A stretch of DNA of 5,763 bases from Deltaproteobacteria bacterium (GTDB lineage: Bacteria > Desulfobacterota_C > Deferrisomatia > Deferrisomatales > JACRMM01): positions 1-5,763 of the forward strand of contig JACRCS010000815.1 in NCBI GenBank assembly GCA_016218905.1, written 5' to 3'. The notes under the pieces are model-generated. The model was given only the letters and a program-made list of their open reading frames with translations. It did no database searches and was not told where the DNA came from. A program made the translations under genes and the position numbers. Below are positions 1-4,892 of this stretch, in pieces. Positions within the stretch are counted from its first letter, which is position 1. Each line of letters opens with the position of its first letter.

Positions 1-2
1 CG

Positions 3-80
3 GGTTCTCGGGTTGTCGGTTCTCGGGAGCCGAAGACCGAAAACCCAAAACCGATAACCGAAAACCAAAAACCAAAAACC
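3..80. repeat. Inverted arrays of a degenerate heptamer (GGTTnTC / GAnAACC)
   Basis: Three plus-oriented units (GGTTCTC 3-9, GGTTGTC 11-17, GGTTCTC 18-24) are followed after a 7-base spacer (25-31) by seven perfectly phased units in the reverse-complement orientation: GAAGACC 32-38, GAAAACC 39-45, CAAAACC 46-52, GATAACC 53-59, GAAAACC 60-66, AAAAACC 67-73 and AAAAACC 74-80. The two halves can partly pair with each other. The same heptamer occurs twice in tandem at 1854-1867. No reading frame is associated with it. The array may extend left of the window. Its origin (slippage-grown repeat or mobile short element) cannot be judged from this sequence. Confidence 0.75.
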
Positions 81-111
81 AAAAAAGCCGGGACCTTTTC
101 GGGGTCCCGGC
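81..111 (-). terminator. Rho-independent terminator of the ferredoxin gene
   Basis: A perfect 9-bp stem (GCCGGGACC 87-95 with GGTCCCGGC 103-111) closes a 7-base loop. Read on the minus strand it is followed at once by six T residues and then a further T-rich stretch supplied by the heptamer repeats. It lies 23 bases after the ferredoxin stop codon, in the right orientation to end that transcript. Confidence 0.9.
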
Positions 112-134
112 TCTCGGCTCATCGCGGGAAGCGG

Positions 135-314
135 CTAGGCTTCGTCCTCGGGGACAGGCGCGTCCACCGGGCAGACCTCGGCGCAGGTGCCGCAGTCGAC
201 GCAGGTGTCCGGGTCGATGACGTACTTGTCCTCGCCCTCGGTGATGGCTTCGACCGGACACTCTTCGACACAGTCGCCGCACTTCTCGCACTTGTCGGTG
301 ATCACGTATGCCAT
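135..314 (-). CDS. 2[4Fe-4S] ferredoxin, bacterial (clostridial) type
   Basis: A 59-residue soluble electron carrier. Two complete cluster motifs are visible: C9-x2-C12-x2-C15-x3-C19-P and C38-x2-C41-x2-C44-x3-C48-P. In this family each cluster takes three cysteines from one motif and the fourth from the other. The two halves are near-duplicates and there is no insertion between or inside the motifs, so it is the short classical form, with an acidic tail (PEDEA). The start ATG at 314 has a strong GAGGAGGA Shine-Dalgarno (321-328) six bases upstream. It lies 74 bases after the zinc-ribbon gene on the same strand and ends at a strong terminator, so it may be transcribed alone or as the last gene of that unit. 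Family assignment is secure; the partner enzyme is unknown. It is short enough to be missed by ORF cutoffs of 60 residues or more. Confidence 0.95.
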   Translation of the reverse strand: MAYVITDKCEKCGDCVEECPVEAITEGEDKYVIDPDTCVDCGTCAEVCPVDAPVPEDEA

Positions 315-362
315 TGTGGATCCTCCTCAGCTGTTTGGCGTCAACCCCTTAGGGGAGGCGGC

Positions 363-392
363 AGGATGTCTCAGGATTTAGGACCCTGTCAA
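363..392 (-). promoter_or_regulatory. Possible sigma70-type promoter for the ferredoxin gene
   Basis: A consensus -35 hexamer TTGACA (392-387, minus strand) overlaps the stop codon of the zinc-ribbon gene. After an 18-base spacer the best -10 candidate is CATCCT (368-363), a weak match. An 11-base palindrome, CCCCTTAGGGG (345-355), lies between this point and the start codon. The -35 is convincing in such GC-rich DNA, the -10 is not. Confidence 0.35.
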
Positions 393-952
393 GGTCGATT
401 TTCCGCGGCCGGAGCGGTCTTGGCGGGCCTGCGGCTCTGATCGTGCTTGAGCATTTCCTCGGTGCGGGCGCGAGATCTGGCCTCGCGCTCGGCGATCGCC
501 GCCTTATCGGCCAGAAAGGCGCGGAAGGCCGTGGTGGCGGCCTCGAACAGCCCGGGGTCCTTCTCCTGGACCGTGTAGAGCCGGTTCGTATCGAAGAGCC
601 GGTCCTCGCCGGGGTACTCCGAGTAGAGGGTCTTGAAGAGCTCCTTGACCGCCGTCTGCTCCTCCGGGACCGACTCGAGGAGCATCCGCAGGTCCTCCCG
701 CCGGGCCCTGCGCTGCTCCACGTCCTCGAGCGCCTTTACGTTCTCGACGCCCACGCATGAAGCGGCCGAGGGGCACCACTTGGCACAGCCGAGGTCCATC
801 CGGTCGTTGAAGACGACCTCGCCGCACCGCTTGCACCGGTGCTTCACCTCGTCTCGGAAGAACTCCAGGGCCGTATGGCACTTGGGGCACTCGACGTCGA
901 AGATCGCGTCGAAACCCCACTGTTGCGTATCCTGTCCGGGGCACTTTCCCAT
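389..952 (-). CDS. Cysteine-rich zinc-ribbon protein of unknown function
   Basis: A 187-residue soluble protein with no signal peptide or membrane segment. All eight cysteines lie in the first 66 residues: C4 in a GKCPGQD start motif, a zinc-ribbon pair C22-x2-C25 and C40-x2-C43, then C56-x3-C60-x5-C66 inside DLGCAKWC. The rest (about 70-187) is charged and probably helical, ending in a disordered A/P/R-rich tail. The ribbon cysteines should bind Zn; C4, C56, C60 and C66 could form a second metal or Fe-S site (inference). I recall similar N-terminal segments in hypothetical proteins of anaerobic deltaproteobacteria, sometimes fused to HD domains, but cannot verify this; no HD motif is present here. 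The ATG at 952 is chosen over an in-frame GTG at 955 because it sits six bases from AAAGGAGG. It has its own candidate Fnr-type promoter, lies between the regulator and ferredoxin genes, and is probably redox-related. Confidence 0.85.
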   Translation of the reverse strand: MGKCPGQDTQQWGFDAIFDVECPKCHTALEFFRDEVKHRCKRCGEVVFNDRMDLGCAKWCPSAASCVGVENVKALEDVEQRRARREDLRMLLESVPEEQTAVKELFKTLYSEYPGEDRLFDTNRLYTVQEKDPGLFEAATTAFRAFLADKAAIAEREARSRARTEEMLKHDQSRRPAKTAPAAENRP

Positions 953-958
953 CACTCT

Positions 959-966
959 CCTCCTTT
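959..966 (-). promoter_or_regulatory. Shine-Dalgarno that decides the zinc-ribbon gene start
   Basis: AAAGGAGG on the minus strand leaves six bases before ATG 952 but only three before GTG 955, favouring the ATG. Confidence 0.7.
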
Positions 967-1046
967 CGCGACCGCGCGGCCCGAAGCCGGCGACGGAGGA
1001 CCGGACCGCCCCGACGCGGCCGGCGTCCTCGCTTCCATCGCCTCCG

Positions 1047-1088
1047 ACTCTACCTCGCCGGCGACGCCGAAACCTTGACAGCCGTCAA
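1047..1088 (-). promoter_or_regulatory. Candidate class II Fnr-type promoter (TTGAC-N4-GTCAA plus -10)
   Basis: A perfect 5-4-5 palindrome, TTGAC-N4-GTCAA, spans 1075-1088 and overlaps the regulator's stop codon. On the minus strand it is followed after 22 bases by TAGAGT (1052-1047), a 4/6 match to the sigma70 -10 including the key second A and last T. If that is the -10, the inferred start point is near 1040 and the palindrome is centred at -41.5, the standard class II activator position for Fnr/Crp proteins. The half-site TTGAC resembles those of the Fnr/Dnr/HcpR group. It would drive the zinc-ribbon gene with a leader of about 88 bases. The palindrome and spacing are seen; binding is inferred. 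Confidence 0.6.
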
Positions 1089-1777
1089 AAGGAAGAGGAT
1101 TCCTCGCCCATCTCCGCGACCTCCTGGAGGGCGTTTCGGTCGAGGATCTTCATGAACCGGCCGCGGACCTGGATCCAGTCCGCTTCCTTGAACTTGCGCA
1201 GGGTCCTCGATAAGGTTTCGCTCACGGTCCCGAGCTGGCTCGCCAGCTCGCCCTTCGTCATGTCGAGCTCCCAGAAGTCCCGTCCACGGTCGTCGGCGCT
1301 CTGGAGCAGCCAGCGGGCGAGCCGCGCCGAGACGTCCTTGAGGGAGAGGTCTTCGATCCGGTCGGCGAACATCTTCAGGTAGCGCGAAAGCGTAGCGATG
1401 ATGTTCAGGCTGACGTCCGGCTCCTCTCGGAGGAGCGCCAGGAAGGGGTTCTTGGGCAGCAGGAAGACTTTGGACTTCTGGAGGGCCTCCGCGTAGGCCG
1501 GGTAGCCCCTGGCCATGAAGATCGCCGCCTCGGCGAAGGCCTGCCCCGGCCGGACGATGTGGAGGATGTGCTGCTTGCCGTCCGGCGAGAGCTTGTAGAT
1601 CTTCACGCCCCCGGAGAGGAGGACGAACATCCCCTCCACCGGTTCGCCCTCCCGGAAGAGGACCTGCCGCCGGCCCGCCTCGATCGTGCGCCCGATGGCG
1701 TAGACCCGGGCGAGCTGCTCGGGCTCGAGCCCGGCGAAGAGGGGGGAGAGCTGGAGCTCCTTGTGATCCGTCGCCAT
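1085..1777 (-). CDS. Crp/Fnr-family transcriptional regulator, cysteine-free (Dnr/HcpR-like)
   Basis: A 230-residue DNA-binding regulator of usual family length. It has an N-terminal cyclic-nucleotide-binding-type beta-roll (about 12-117, with SGGVKIYKL and RPGQAFAEAAIF), a long dimerisation helix (about 118-145) and a C-terminal winged helix-turn-helix (about 148-220). The recognition helix TVSETLSRTLRKF (184-196) has E187, S190 and R191, the E-x2-S-R pattern that reads TTGA half-sites in Fnr. There is no cysteine at all, so it cannot hold the Fnr [4Fe-4S] cluster, and the roll lacks the Arg-Ser of Crp used to bind cAMP. The AEAAIF...YPAYAEA segment resembles the Dnr/HcpR group, in which heme-based NO sensing is known; sensing here is inference. 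ATG 1777 has AGGAGGAG (1782-1789) upstream. A matching palindrome lies at its 3' end, before the zinc-ribbon gene. The exact subfamily is unsure. Confidence 0.92.
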   Translation of the reverse strand: MATDHKELQLSPLFAGLEPEQLARVYAIGRTIEAGRRQVLFREGEPVEGMFVLLSGGVKIYKLSPDGKQHILHIVRPGQAFAEAAIFMARGYPAYAEALQKSKVFLLPKNPFLALLREEPDVSLNIIATLSRYLKMFADRIEDLSLKDVSARLARWLLQSADDRGRDFWELDMTKGELASQLGTVSETLSRTLRKFKEADWIQVRGRFMKILDRNALQEVAEMGEESSSF

Positions 1778-1829
1778 GCTTCTCCTCCTGCGGAAAGGGC
1801 TCGGCTCTCTTGCGATATTTTGGGCACGT

Positions 1830-1835
1830 TGTCAA
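1830..1835 (-). promoter_or_regulatory. Possible -35 element (TTGACA) for the regulator gene
   Basis: A consensus TTGACA on the minus strand lies 53 bases before the regulator's start codon. It also contains one TTGAC half-site, so autoregulation is conceivable. No convincing -10 is seen 16-18 bases downstream; the nearby AT-rich stretch (1813-1822) is closer than usual. Confidence 0.3.
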
Positions 1836-1853
1836 GGGGCGACGCCCTGGGCT

Positions 1854-1867
1854 GGTTGTCGGTTGTC
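1854..1867 (+). repeat. Tandem GGTTGTC heptamer, second site
   Basis: Two exact head-to-tail copies of GGTTGTC (1854-1860, 1861-1867) match units of the array at the left end of the window. They sit in the 134-base gap between lptG and the regulator gene. Confidence 0.6.
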
Positions 1868-1911
1868 GACCGAGCGGCAGGAGGACGCGGAAGTTGAGTC
1901 CGAACGTCGAG

Positions 1912-2994
1912 TCAGGGGTTCCTCTCCGCCCTCCAGAGCAGCGCCGCCCCCACGCCGGTGAAGAGGAGGTTCCCGGTCCAGGCGGCGAGGGGAGAGACGA
2001 GCACGCCCGCCTTTCCGAGGGAGAGCCCTACGGCGAGGACGAGCCAGTAGCAGAAGCCGAGGAGCAGGCCGGTGGCGATGCCTACGCTCGGCCCGCCCCG
2101 CCGGTCCGCGCGGAGCGCGAAGGGGAAGCCGATCAGGACCATGATGAGGCTCGTGAAGGGCATGCTCGTCTTGGCCCAGAGGCCGACCTCGAGCTCGGAG
2201 GAGTCGAGGCCTTGGGCCCGAAGCCGCCGGACCTGGCGCCTCAGCTTCGCCCAAGGGAGCTCGGCCGGCTGCAGCTTTTCGATGCGGAAGTCCTTGGGGC
2301 TCGCCGGCAGGGGGTAGGCCAGCCGCGGGTGGGAGACCGTCCGAATGGCGCCGGAGGGGTCGAAGATACGCTCCTCCGCGTCCAGGAAGATCCACCGGTC
2401 GTGCTCCCAGCGCGCTTCGCGGGCATCGACCCTGCGCAGAACTGCGCTTTCCCGGACCTCGACGAGCGAGAGCGTCAGGAGTCGATTCTGCTCCGGCAGC
2501 ACCTTGGCCACGTGCAGCACCTGGGGTCCGACCCGGAGCCAGACGTCCTCGGTGTAGAAGAGGGCGTGGGGGGAGCGTTTCTTGAGCCGGACCTGCTTTA
2601 CCTCCTGAGCGAAGGCGCTCGTGCGCGGAACGGTGAGCTCTTGGAGCACCACCTGGAACGCCGATACCGCCGCGCCGCAGGCGAGGAAGGGGAGCGCGAG
2701 CCGGAGGAGCGAGACCCCTCCGCAACGAAACGCGGTGATCTCCCCGCGCCGGGAGAGGAGGGTGAGGGAGACGAGCGTGCCGAGCAGTGCCGCCATGGGC
2801 ACGACCTGGCTCGCCATCCAGGGAAGCCGGGCCCCGAAGAAGAGAAAGATGTCCGCGGTGCGGGCGCCGGAGCCGATCACGAGCTTCAGGTTCTCGAAGA
2901 ACTCGACCGTCAGGAAGACAGCCAGGAAGGCGAGCGCCGAGAAGGCGAACGCGCGGCCGAACTCGGCGCTCAAGTGGCGGTCGACGAGCTTCAC
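1912..2994 (-). CDS. lptG: LPS export ABC transporter permease LptG
   Basis: A 360-residue inner-membrane subunit of the LptB2FG complex, which extracts lipopolysaccharide from the inner membrane and feeds it to LptC and the LptA bridge. The visible layout is the YjgP/YjgQ family one: membrane segments at about 13-33, 49-79 and 97-117, a periplasmic beta-jellyroll domain (about 125-270), then segments at about 273-293, 303-324 and 331-353. The cytoplasmic SRRGEITAFRCGGVSL (81-96), after the second segment, matches the family's coupling-helix region that contacts the LptB ATPase. Length is typical for the family. The start is a GTG at 2994 whose last two bases are shared with the TGA stop of lptF (GTGA). 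The start at 3138 is rejected because it would run far into lptF. There is no strong Shine-Dalgarno, so translation is probably coupled to lptF. LptB is not in the window. Confidence 0.94.
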   Translation of the reverse strand: MKLVDRHLSAEFGRAFAFSALAFLAVFLTVEFFENLKLVIGSGARTADIFLFFGARLPWMASQVVPMAALLGTLVSLTLLSRRGEITAFRCGGVSLLRLALPFLACGAAVSAFQVVLQELTVPRTSAFAQEVKQVRLKKRSPHALFYTEDVWLRVGPQVLHVAKVLPEQNRLLTLSLVEVRESAVLRRVDAREARWEHDRWIFLDAEERIFDPSGAIRTVSHPRLAYPLPASPKDFRIEKLQPAELPWAKLRRQVRRLRAQGLDSSELEVGLWAKTSMPFTSLIMVLIGFPFALRADRRGGPSVGIATGLLLGFCYWLVLAVGLSLGKAGVLVSPLAAWTGNLLFTGVGAALLWRAERNP

Positions 2995-4145
2995 GCGAGG
3001 CCCCGGGCGGAGGCCACCCTCCGGGCCAGGGCCCGTACGAGCCGCGCGACGGTGTCCTCCAGGGGGAGCGGGGCTTCGCGGCTCTTTCGGACGAAGGCGT
3101 ACGCGGCGGCAGCCCCGAGGACCAGGTCTGGGAGCCACATGGCGAGCTCGGGGCCGAAGACGCCCCGCTGGCCCAGGACCCTTCCGGCCGTCAGCAGGGT
3201 GTAGTAGGCGAAGACGACCCCCAGGCAGACGACGAACCCCCGGCTCTTGCCGGCCCGGGAGTGGTGGACGCCCAGGGCCGCGCCCAGGATGCCGAGGACG
3301 AGGCAGGAGACCGGGATCGCAAGGCGGCGGTGGAGCTCCAGGCGGGCGTCCCTCGTCGTGCCGGGCCCGAGCGCGGCCCGGAAGAGGTCGGGAGTGGACG
3401 TCTCCTCGGCTTCCAGGGAGGCGGCCACCGCGCTCGGCAGCGAGATCACCAGTTCGTACGTGGCGAACCGGAGCCGCCGGTACGGCATGCCGCGGCCGGG
3501 GGTCTGGTGCATCTCTCCGCGGCGAAGATCGAGCCGCAGGCCGCCCTGCGTCTCGGAGATGGCGCCCTCTTCCGCGAAGATCCAGACGCCCCGGCTGGGT
3601 GCCTTCTCAAGGTACACGAAGAGGTTTCGTAGCTGCTCGGTCTCGCTCCGAAGACCTTCGGCGTAGACGGTCACGCCTTCGGCGAGCTCGGTGAAGATGC
3701 CCGCCTGAGTCATCACGGAGAGCCGGTTCTTCACGGATTCGTACAGGAGGGACTTGAACGCGCGGGTGGACGCGGGCTGTGCCCAAAGGCTGATCCCGCC
3801 GGCGAGCAGGCAGACGGCCGCGGAGAGGGCGAGGACCGGCCTCACGTTCTCGGCGAGGCTGACGCCGCACGCCCGCATGGCCACGATCTCGCTGTCGGCG
3901 CTCATCCGCCCCATCGCGAGCAGCACCGAGAGAAGCAGGCTCACGGGCAGGAGGAGGGGCAGCAGCGGCGGCAGGGCCAAAGCGAGGAGCTCGAGCACCG
4001 TGCCGAGGGGCACCCCCTTGGCGACCACCAGGTCGGCGAGCTTGAGGAGCCGGTGCATCAGGATAACGAAGGTAAACGCACCCAGGGAGAGGCCGAGGGT
4101 CGGCAGGCACTCGGTGAGGAGATAGCGGTCGAGGACGGCGCGCAT
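2991..4145 (-). CDS. lptF: LPS export ABC transporter permease LptF
   Basis: A 384-residue inner-membrane partner of LptG in lipopolysaccharide export. It opens with RAVLDRYLLTE and has membrane segments at about 13-34, 49-79 and 101-122, a periplasmic beta-jellyroll (about 125-265), and segments at about 275-294, 303-324 and 331-352. MSADSEIVAMRACGVSL (81-97) matches the conserved cytoplasmic stretch of LptF that meets LptB. A basic, probably amphipathic tail of about 32 residues follows the last segment. It is first in the lptF-lptG order usual in Gram-negatives and overlaps lptG by four bases. ATG 4145 is chosen because it gives the family's normal N-terminus; extending to 4331 adds a low-complexity leader encoded by a nonamer repeat. 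No good Shine-Dalgarno precedes this ATG, which is odd here, as most other genes in the window have a strong one. Confidence 0.93.
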   Translation of the reverse strand: MRAVLDRYLLTECLPTLGLSLGAFTFVILMHRLLKLADLVVAKGVPLGTVLELLALALPPLLPLLLPVSLLLSVLLAMGRMSADSEIVAMRACGVSLAENVRPVLALSAAVCLLAGGISLWAQPASTRAFKSLLYESVKNRLSVMTQAGIFTELAEGVTVYAEGLRSETEQLRNLFVYLEKAPSRGVWIFAEEGAISETQGGLRLDLRRGEMHQTPGRGMPYRRLRFATYELVISLPSAVAASLEAEETSTPDLFRAALGPGTTRDARLELHRRLAIPVSCLVLGILGAALGVHHSRAGKSRGFVVCLGVVFAYYTLLTAGRVLGQRGVFGPELAMWLPDLVLGAAAAYAFVRKSREAPLPLEDTVARLVRALARRVASARGLA

Positions 4146-4188
4146 CCGCGTAGGATAACGCGAAGGGTCTCCGCCCGGAAGGGCGCCG

Positions 4189-4259
4189 GGTGGACGAGCT
4201 GGACGAGGTGGACGGTCCGACGGGTCCACTGAGTCCATGAAGTCCATTCGGTCCACCCC
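4189..4259. repeat. Inverted arrays of a degenerate nonamer (GnTGGACGA / GTCCAnnnn)
   Basis: Three phased 9-base units, GGTGGACGA (4189-4197), GCTGGACGA (4198-4206) and GGTGGACGG (4207-4215), are followed by the 8-base TCCGACGG (4216-4223) and then four phased units with the core reversed: GTCCACTGA (4224-4232), GTCCATGAA (4233-4241), GTCCATTCG (4242-4250) and GTCCACCCC (4251-4259). The outer GGTGGAC and GTCCACC can pair, so the array is a large imperfect hairpin. It lies just upstream of lptF, in the gap shared with the cytochrome gene. Confidence 0.75.
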
Positions 4260-4261
4260 CT

Positions 4262-4290
4262 CGGGCCGACGTCGAGGCGACGTCGGCCCG
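4262..4290. repeat. Perfect 13-bp inverted repeat with 3-base loop
   Basis: CGGGCCGACGTCG (4262-4274) pairs exactly with CGACGTCGGCCCG (4278-4290) around AGG. There is no T-run on either side, so it is not a classic intrinsic terminator. It sits between two divergent genes, where a terminator is not expected; an operator, a cruciform or a transcript leader structure is possible. Confidence 0.8.
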
Positions 4291-4314
4291 CATCGGGCTG
4301 CATCCGGCCCGATG
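4291..4314. repeat. Second hairpin, directly adjoining the first
   Basis: CATCGGGC (4291-4298) pairs exactly with GCCCGATG (4307-4314) around an 8-base loop, with no base between it and the preceding 13-bp hairpin. The two form a compact tandem stem-loop unit of 53 bases. Confidence 0.7.
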
Positions 4315-4368
4315 TCGGTGCTCGGCCGCACGCCGGCCGGTGTAGGAAGGGTGAGCGTGGGAGGCGGG

Positions 4369-4380
4369 GCCGTCGACGGC
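4369..4380. promoter_or_regulatory. 12-bp perfect palindrome upstream of the cytochrome gene
   Basis: GCCGTCGACGGC is a perfect palindrome about 59 bases before the cytochrome start codon. It could be an operator. No clear -35/-10 pair was seen around it, and short GC palindromes can arise by chance in this base composition. Confidence 0.3.
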
Positions 4381-4425
4381 GGCGGGAACCCCGACCTCGC
4401 CGGAGGCCCTCAGGGGCTCGATGAA

Positions 4426-4431
4426 AAGGAG
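4426..4431 (+). promoter_or_regulatory. Shine-Dalgarno that decides the cytochrome start
   Basis: AAGGAG lies seven bases before ATG 4439. It favours that start over the in-frame ATG at 4421, which would add MKRRRN and for which no comparable site is seen. Confidence 0.8.
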
Positions 4432-4438
4432 AAGGAAC

Positions 4439-4804
4439 ATGAAGAAGCTCGCCCTCGTCACCTCGCTCTGCGCCGCCGCTCTCCTCGCGATCGGCGCGGC
4501 CCGGGCCGCTGACGCCCCGGCCAAACCCGTGAAGATCGAAGTCCAGGGCGCGAAGCGTCCCGGCGTCCTCTTCGATCACTCGAAGCACAAGGAAGCGAAG
4601 TGCGAGACCTGTCACCACAAGGAGCACAACCCCGGCGGGGAGCCCCAGTGCGTCAAGTGTCATAAGGTGACGGACGACCCGGCCACCAAGGCCCCGAAGA
4701 TCGAGACGGCGATGCACGGCAAGGACGTGGGGAAGTGCTTCGGCTGCCACCGGGCGGAAAACGCCAAGGCCAAGCTGAAGTGCAACGACTGCCACAAGAG
4801 CTGA
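4439..4804 (+). CDS. Periplasmic tetraheme cytochrome c, class III (c3-type)
   Basis: A 121-residue precursor of a small multiheme electron carrier. A Sec signal peptide is clear: MKK, a hydrophobic core to about residue 20, then AARA with cleavage likely after A23, leaving about 98 residues. Four CXXCH heme sites are seen: C55-C58-H59, C71-C74-H75, C100-C103-H104 and C115-C118-H119. Their order fits cytochrome c3: FDHSKH gives H47 and H50, H60 directly follows the first heme site, and H93 lies in AMHGK, so four distal histidines can complete bis-His ligation of all hemes. Trihemic c7 is excluded by the fourth site. In the family such proteins carry low-potential electrons in the periplasm, e.g. 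in sulfate or metal reducers; the partner here is unknown. Lysines surround the hemes. It is divergent from lptF and convergent with the small cysteine genes, so probably monocistronic. Confidence 0.95.
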   Translation: MKKLALVTSLCAAALLAIGAARAADAPAKPVKIEVQGAKRPGVLFDHSKHKEAKCETCHHKEHNPGGEPQCVKCHKVTDDPATKAPKIETAMHGKDVGKCFGCHRAENAKAKLKCNDCHKS

Positions 4805-4805
4805 G

Positions 4806-4817
4806 GGCGCCGGCGCC
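4806..4817. repeat. 12-bp perfect palindrome after the cytochrome stop
   Basis: GGCGCCGGCGCC begins two bases after the cytochrome stop codon. With the stems at 4839-4863 and 4866-4882 it makes the convergent gap almost wholly structured. Confidence 0.5.
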
Positions 4818-4838
4818 TACCGGGAGGCCGTAACACCG

Positions 4839-4863
4839 CGGCCCCGGCATCGCGCCGGGGCCG
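4839..4863 (+). terminator. GC-rich hairpin, probable terminator of the cytochrome gene
   Basis: CGGCCCCGGC (4839-4848) pairs perfectly with GCCGGGGCCG (4854-4863) around a 5-base loop, 34 bases after the cytochrome stop. There is no T-run on either side, so termination may be weak or need a factor. Being symmetric, it could serve both convergent genes. Confidence 0.55.
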
Positions 4864-4865
4864 TG

Positions 4866-4882
4866 CCCTCCTCACGGGAGGG
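4866..4882 (-). terminator. Hairpin after the small cysteine-protein operon
   Basis: CCCTCC (4866-4871) pairs with GGAGGG (4877-4882) around a 5-base loop, 10 bases past the stop of the last minus-strand gene. It lacks a T-run; read on the minus strand it is followed at once by the stronger 10-bp stem at 4839-4863. Confidence 0.4.
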
Positions 4883-4892
4883 AGTGGGGACT

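Noticed and set aside
187..381. 64-residue plus-strand open frame over the ferredoxin
   Set aside because: Antisense shadow of a ferredoxin with two perfect cluster motifs.
633..1382. 249-residue plus-strand open frame
   Set aside because: Runs antisense across the zinc-ribbon and regulator genes, serine/arginine-rich, no Shine-Dalgarno or motif.
2995..3138. N-terminal extension of lptG
   Set aside because: It would overlap lptF by about 150 bases with P/R-rich sequence; the GTG at 2994 gives the family's normal start.
1810..3204. 464-residue plus-strand open frame
   Set aside because: It is antisense to lptG and the end of lptF; composition is E/G/R-rich with no domain, and the opposite strand encodes clear membrane proteins. 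A GC-rich shadow frame.
2621..3694. 357-residue plus-strand open frame
   Set aside because: Arginine/proline/glycine-rich low-complexity translation lying over lptF and lptG; shadow frame.
4189..4259. CRISPR array
   Set aside because: Units are 9 bases with no unique spacers between them.
4146..4331. N-terminal extension of lptF to the upstream ATG
   Set aside because: The added 62 residues derive from the nonamer repeat and hairpins, and LptF proteins normally begin near the RYLL segment.
3607..4524. 305-residue minus-strand open frame
   Set aside because: Overlaps lptF in another frame and runs antisense over the cytochrome signal peptide; low-complexity R/A/P composition.
4839..4863. 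Classical rho-independent terminator
   Set aside because: The stem is strong but no T-run follows on either strand, so it is listed only as a probable terminator.
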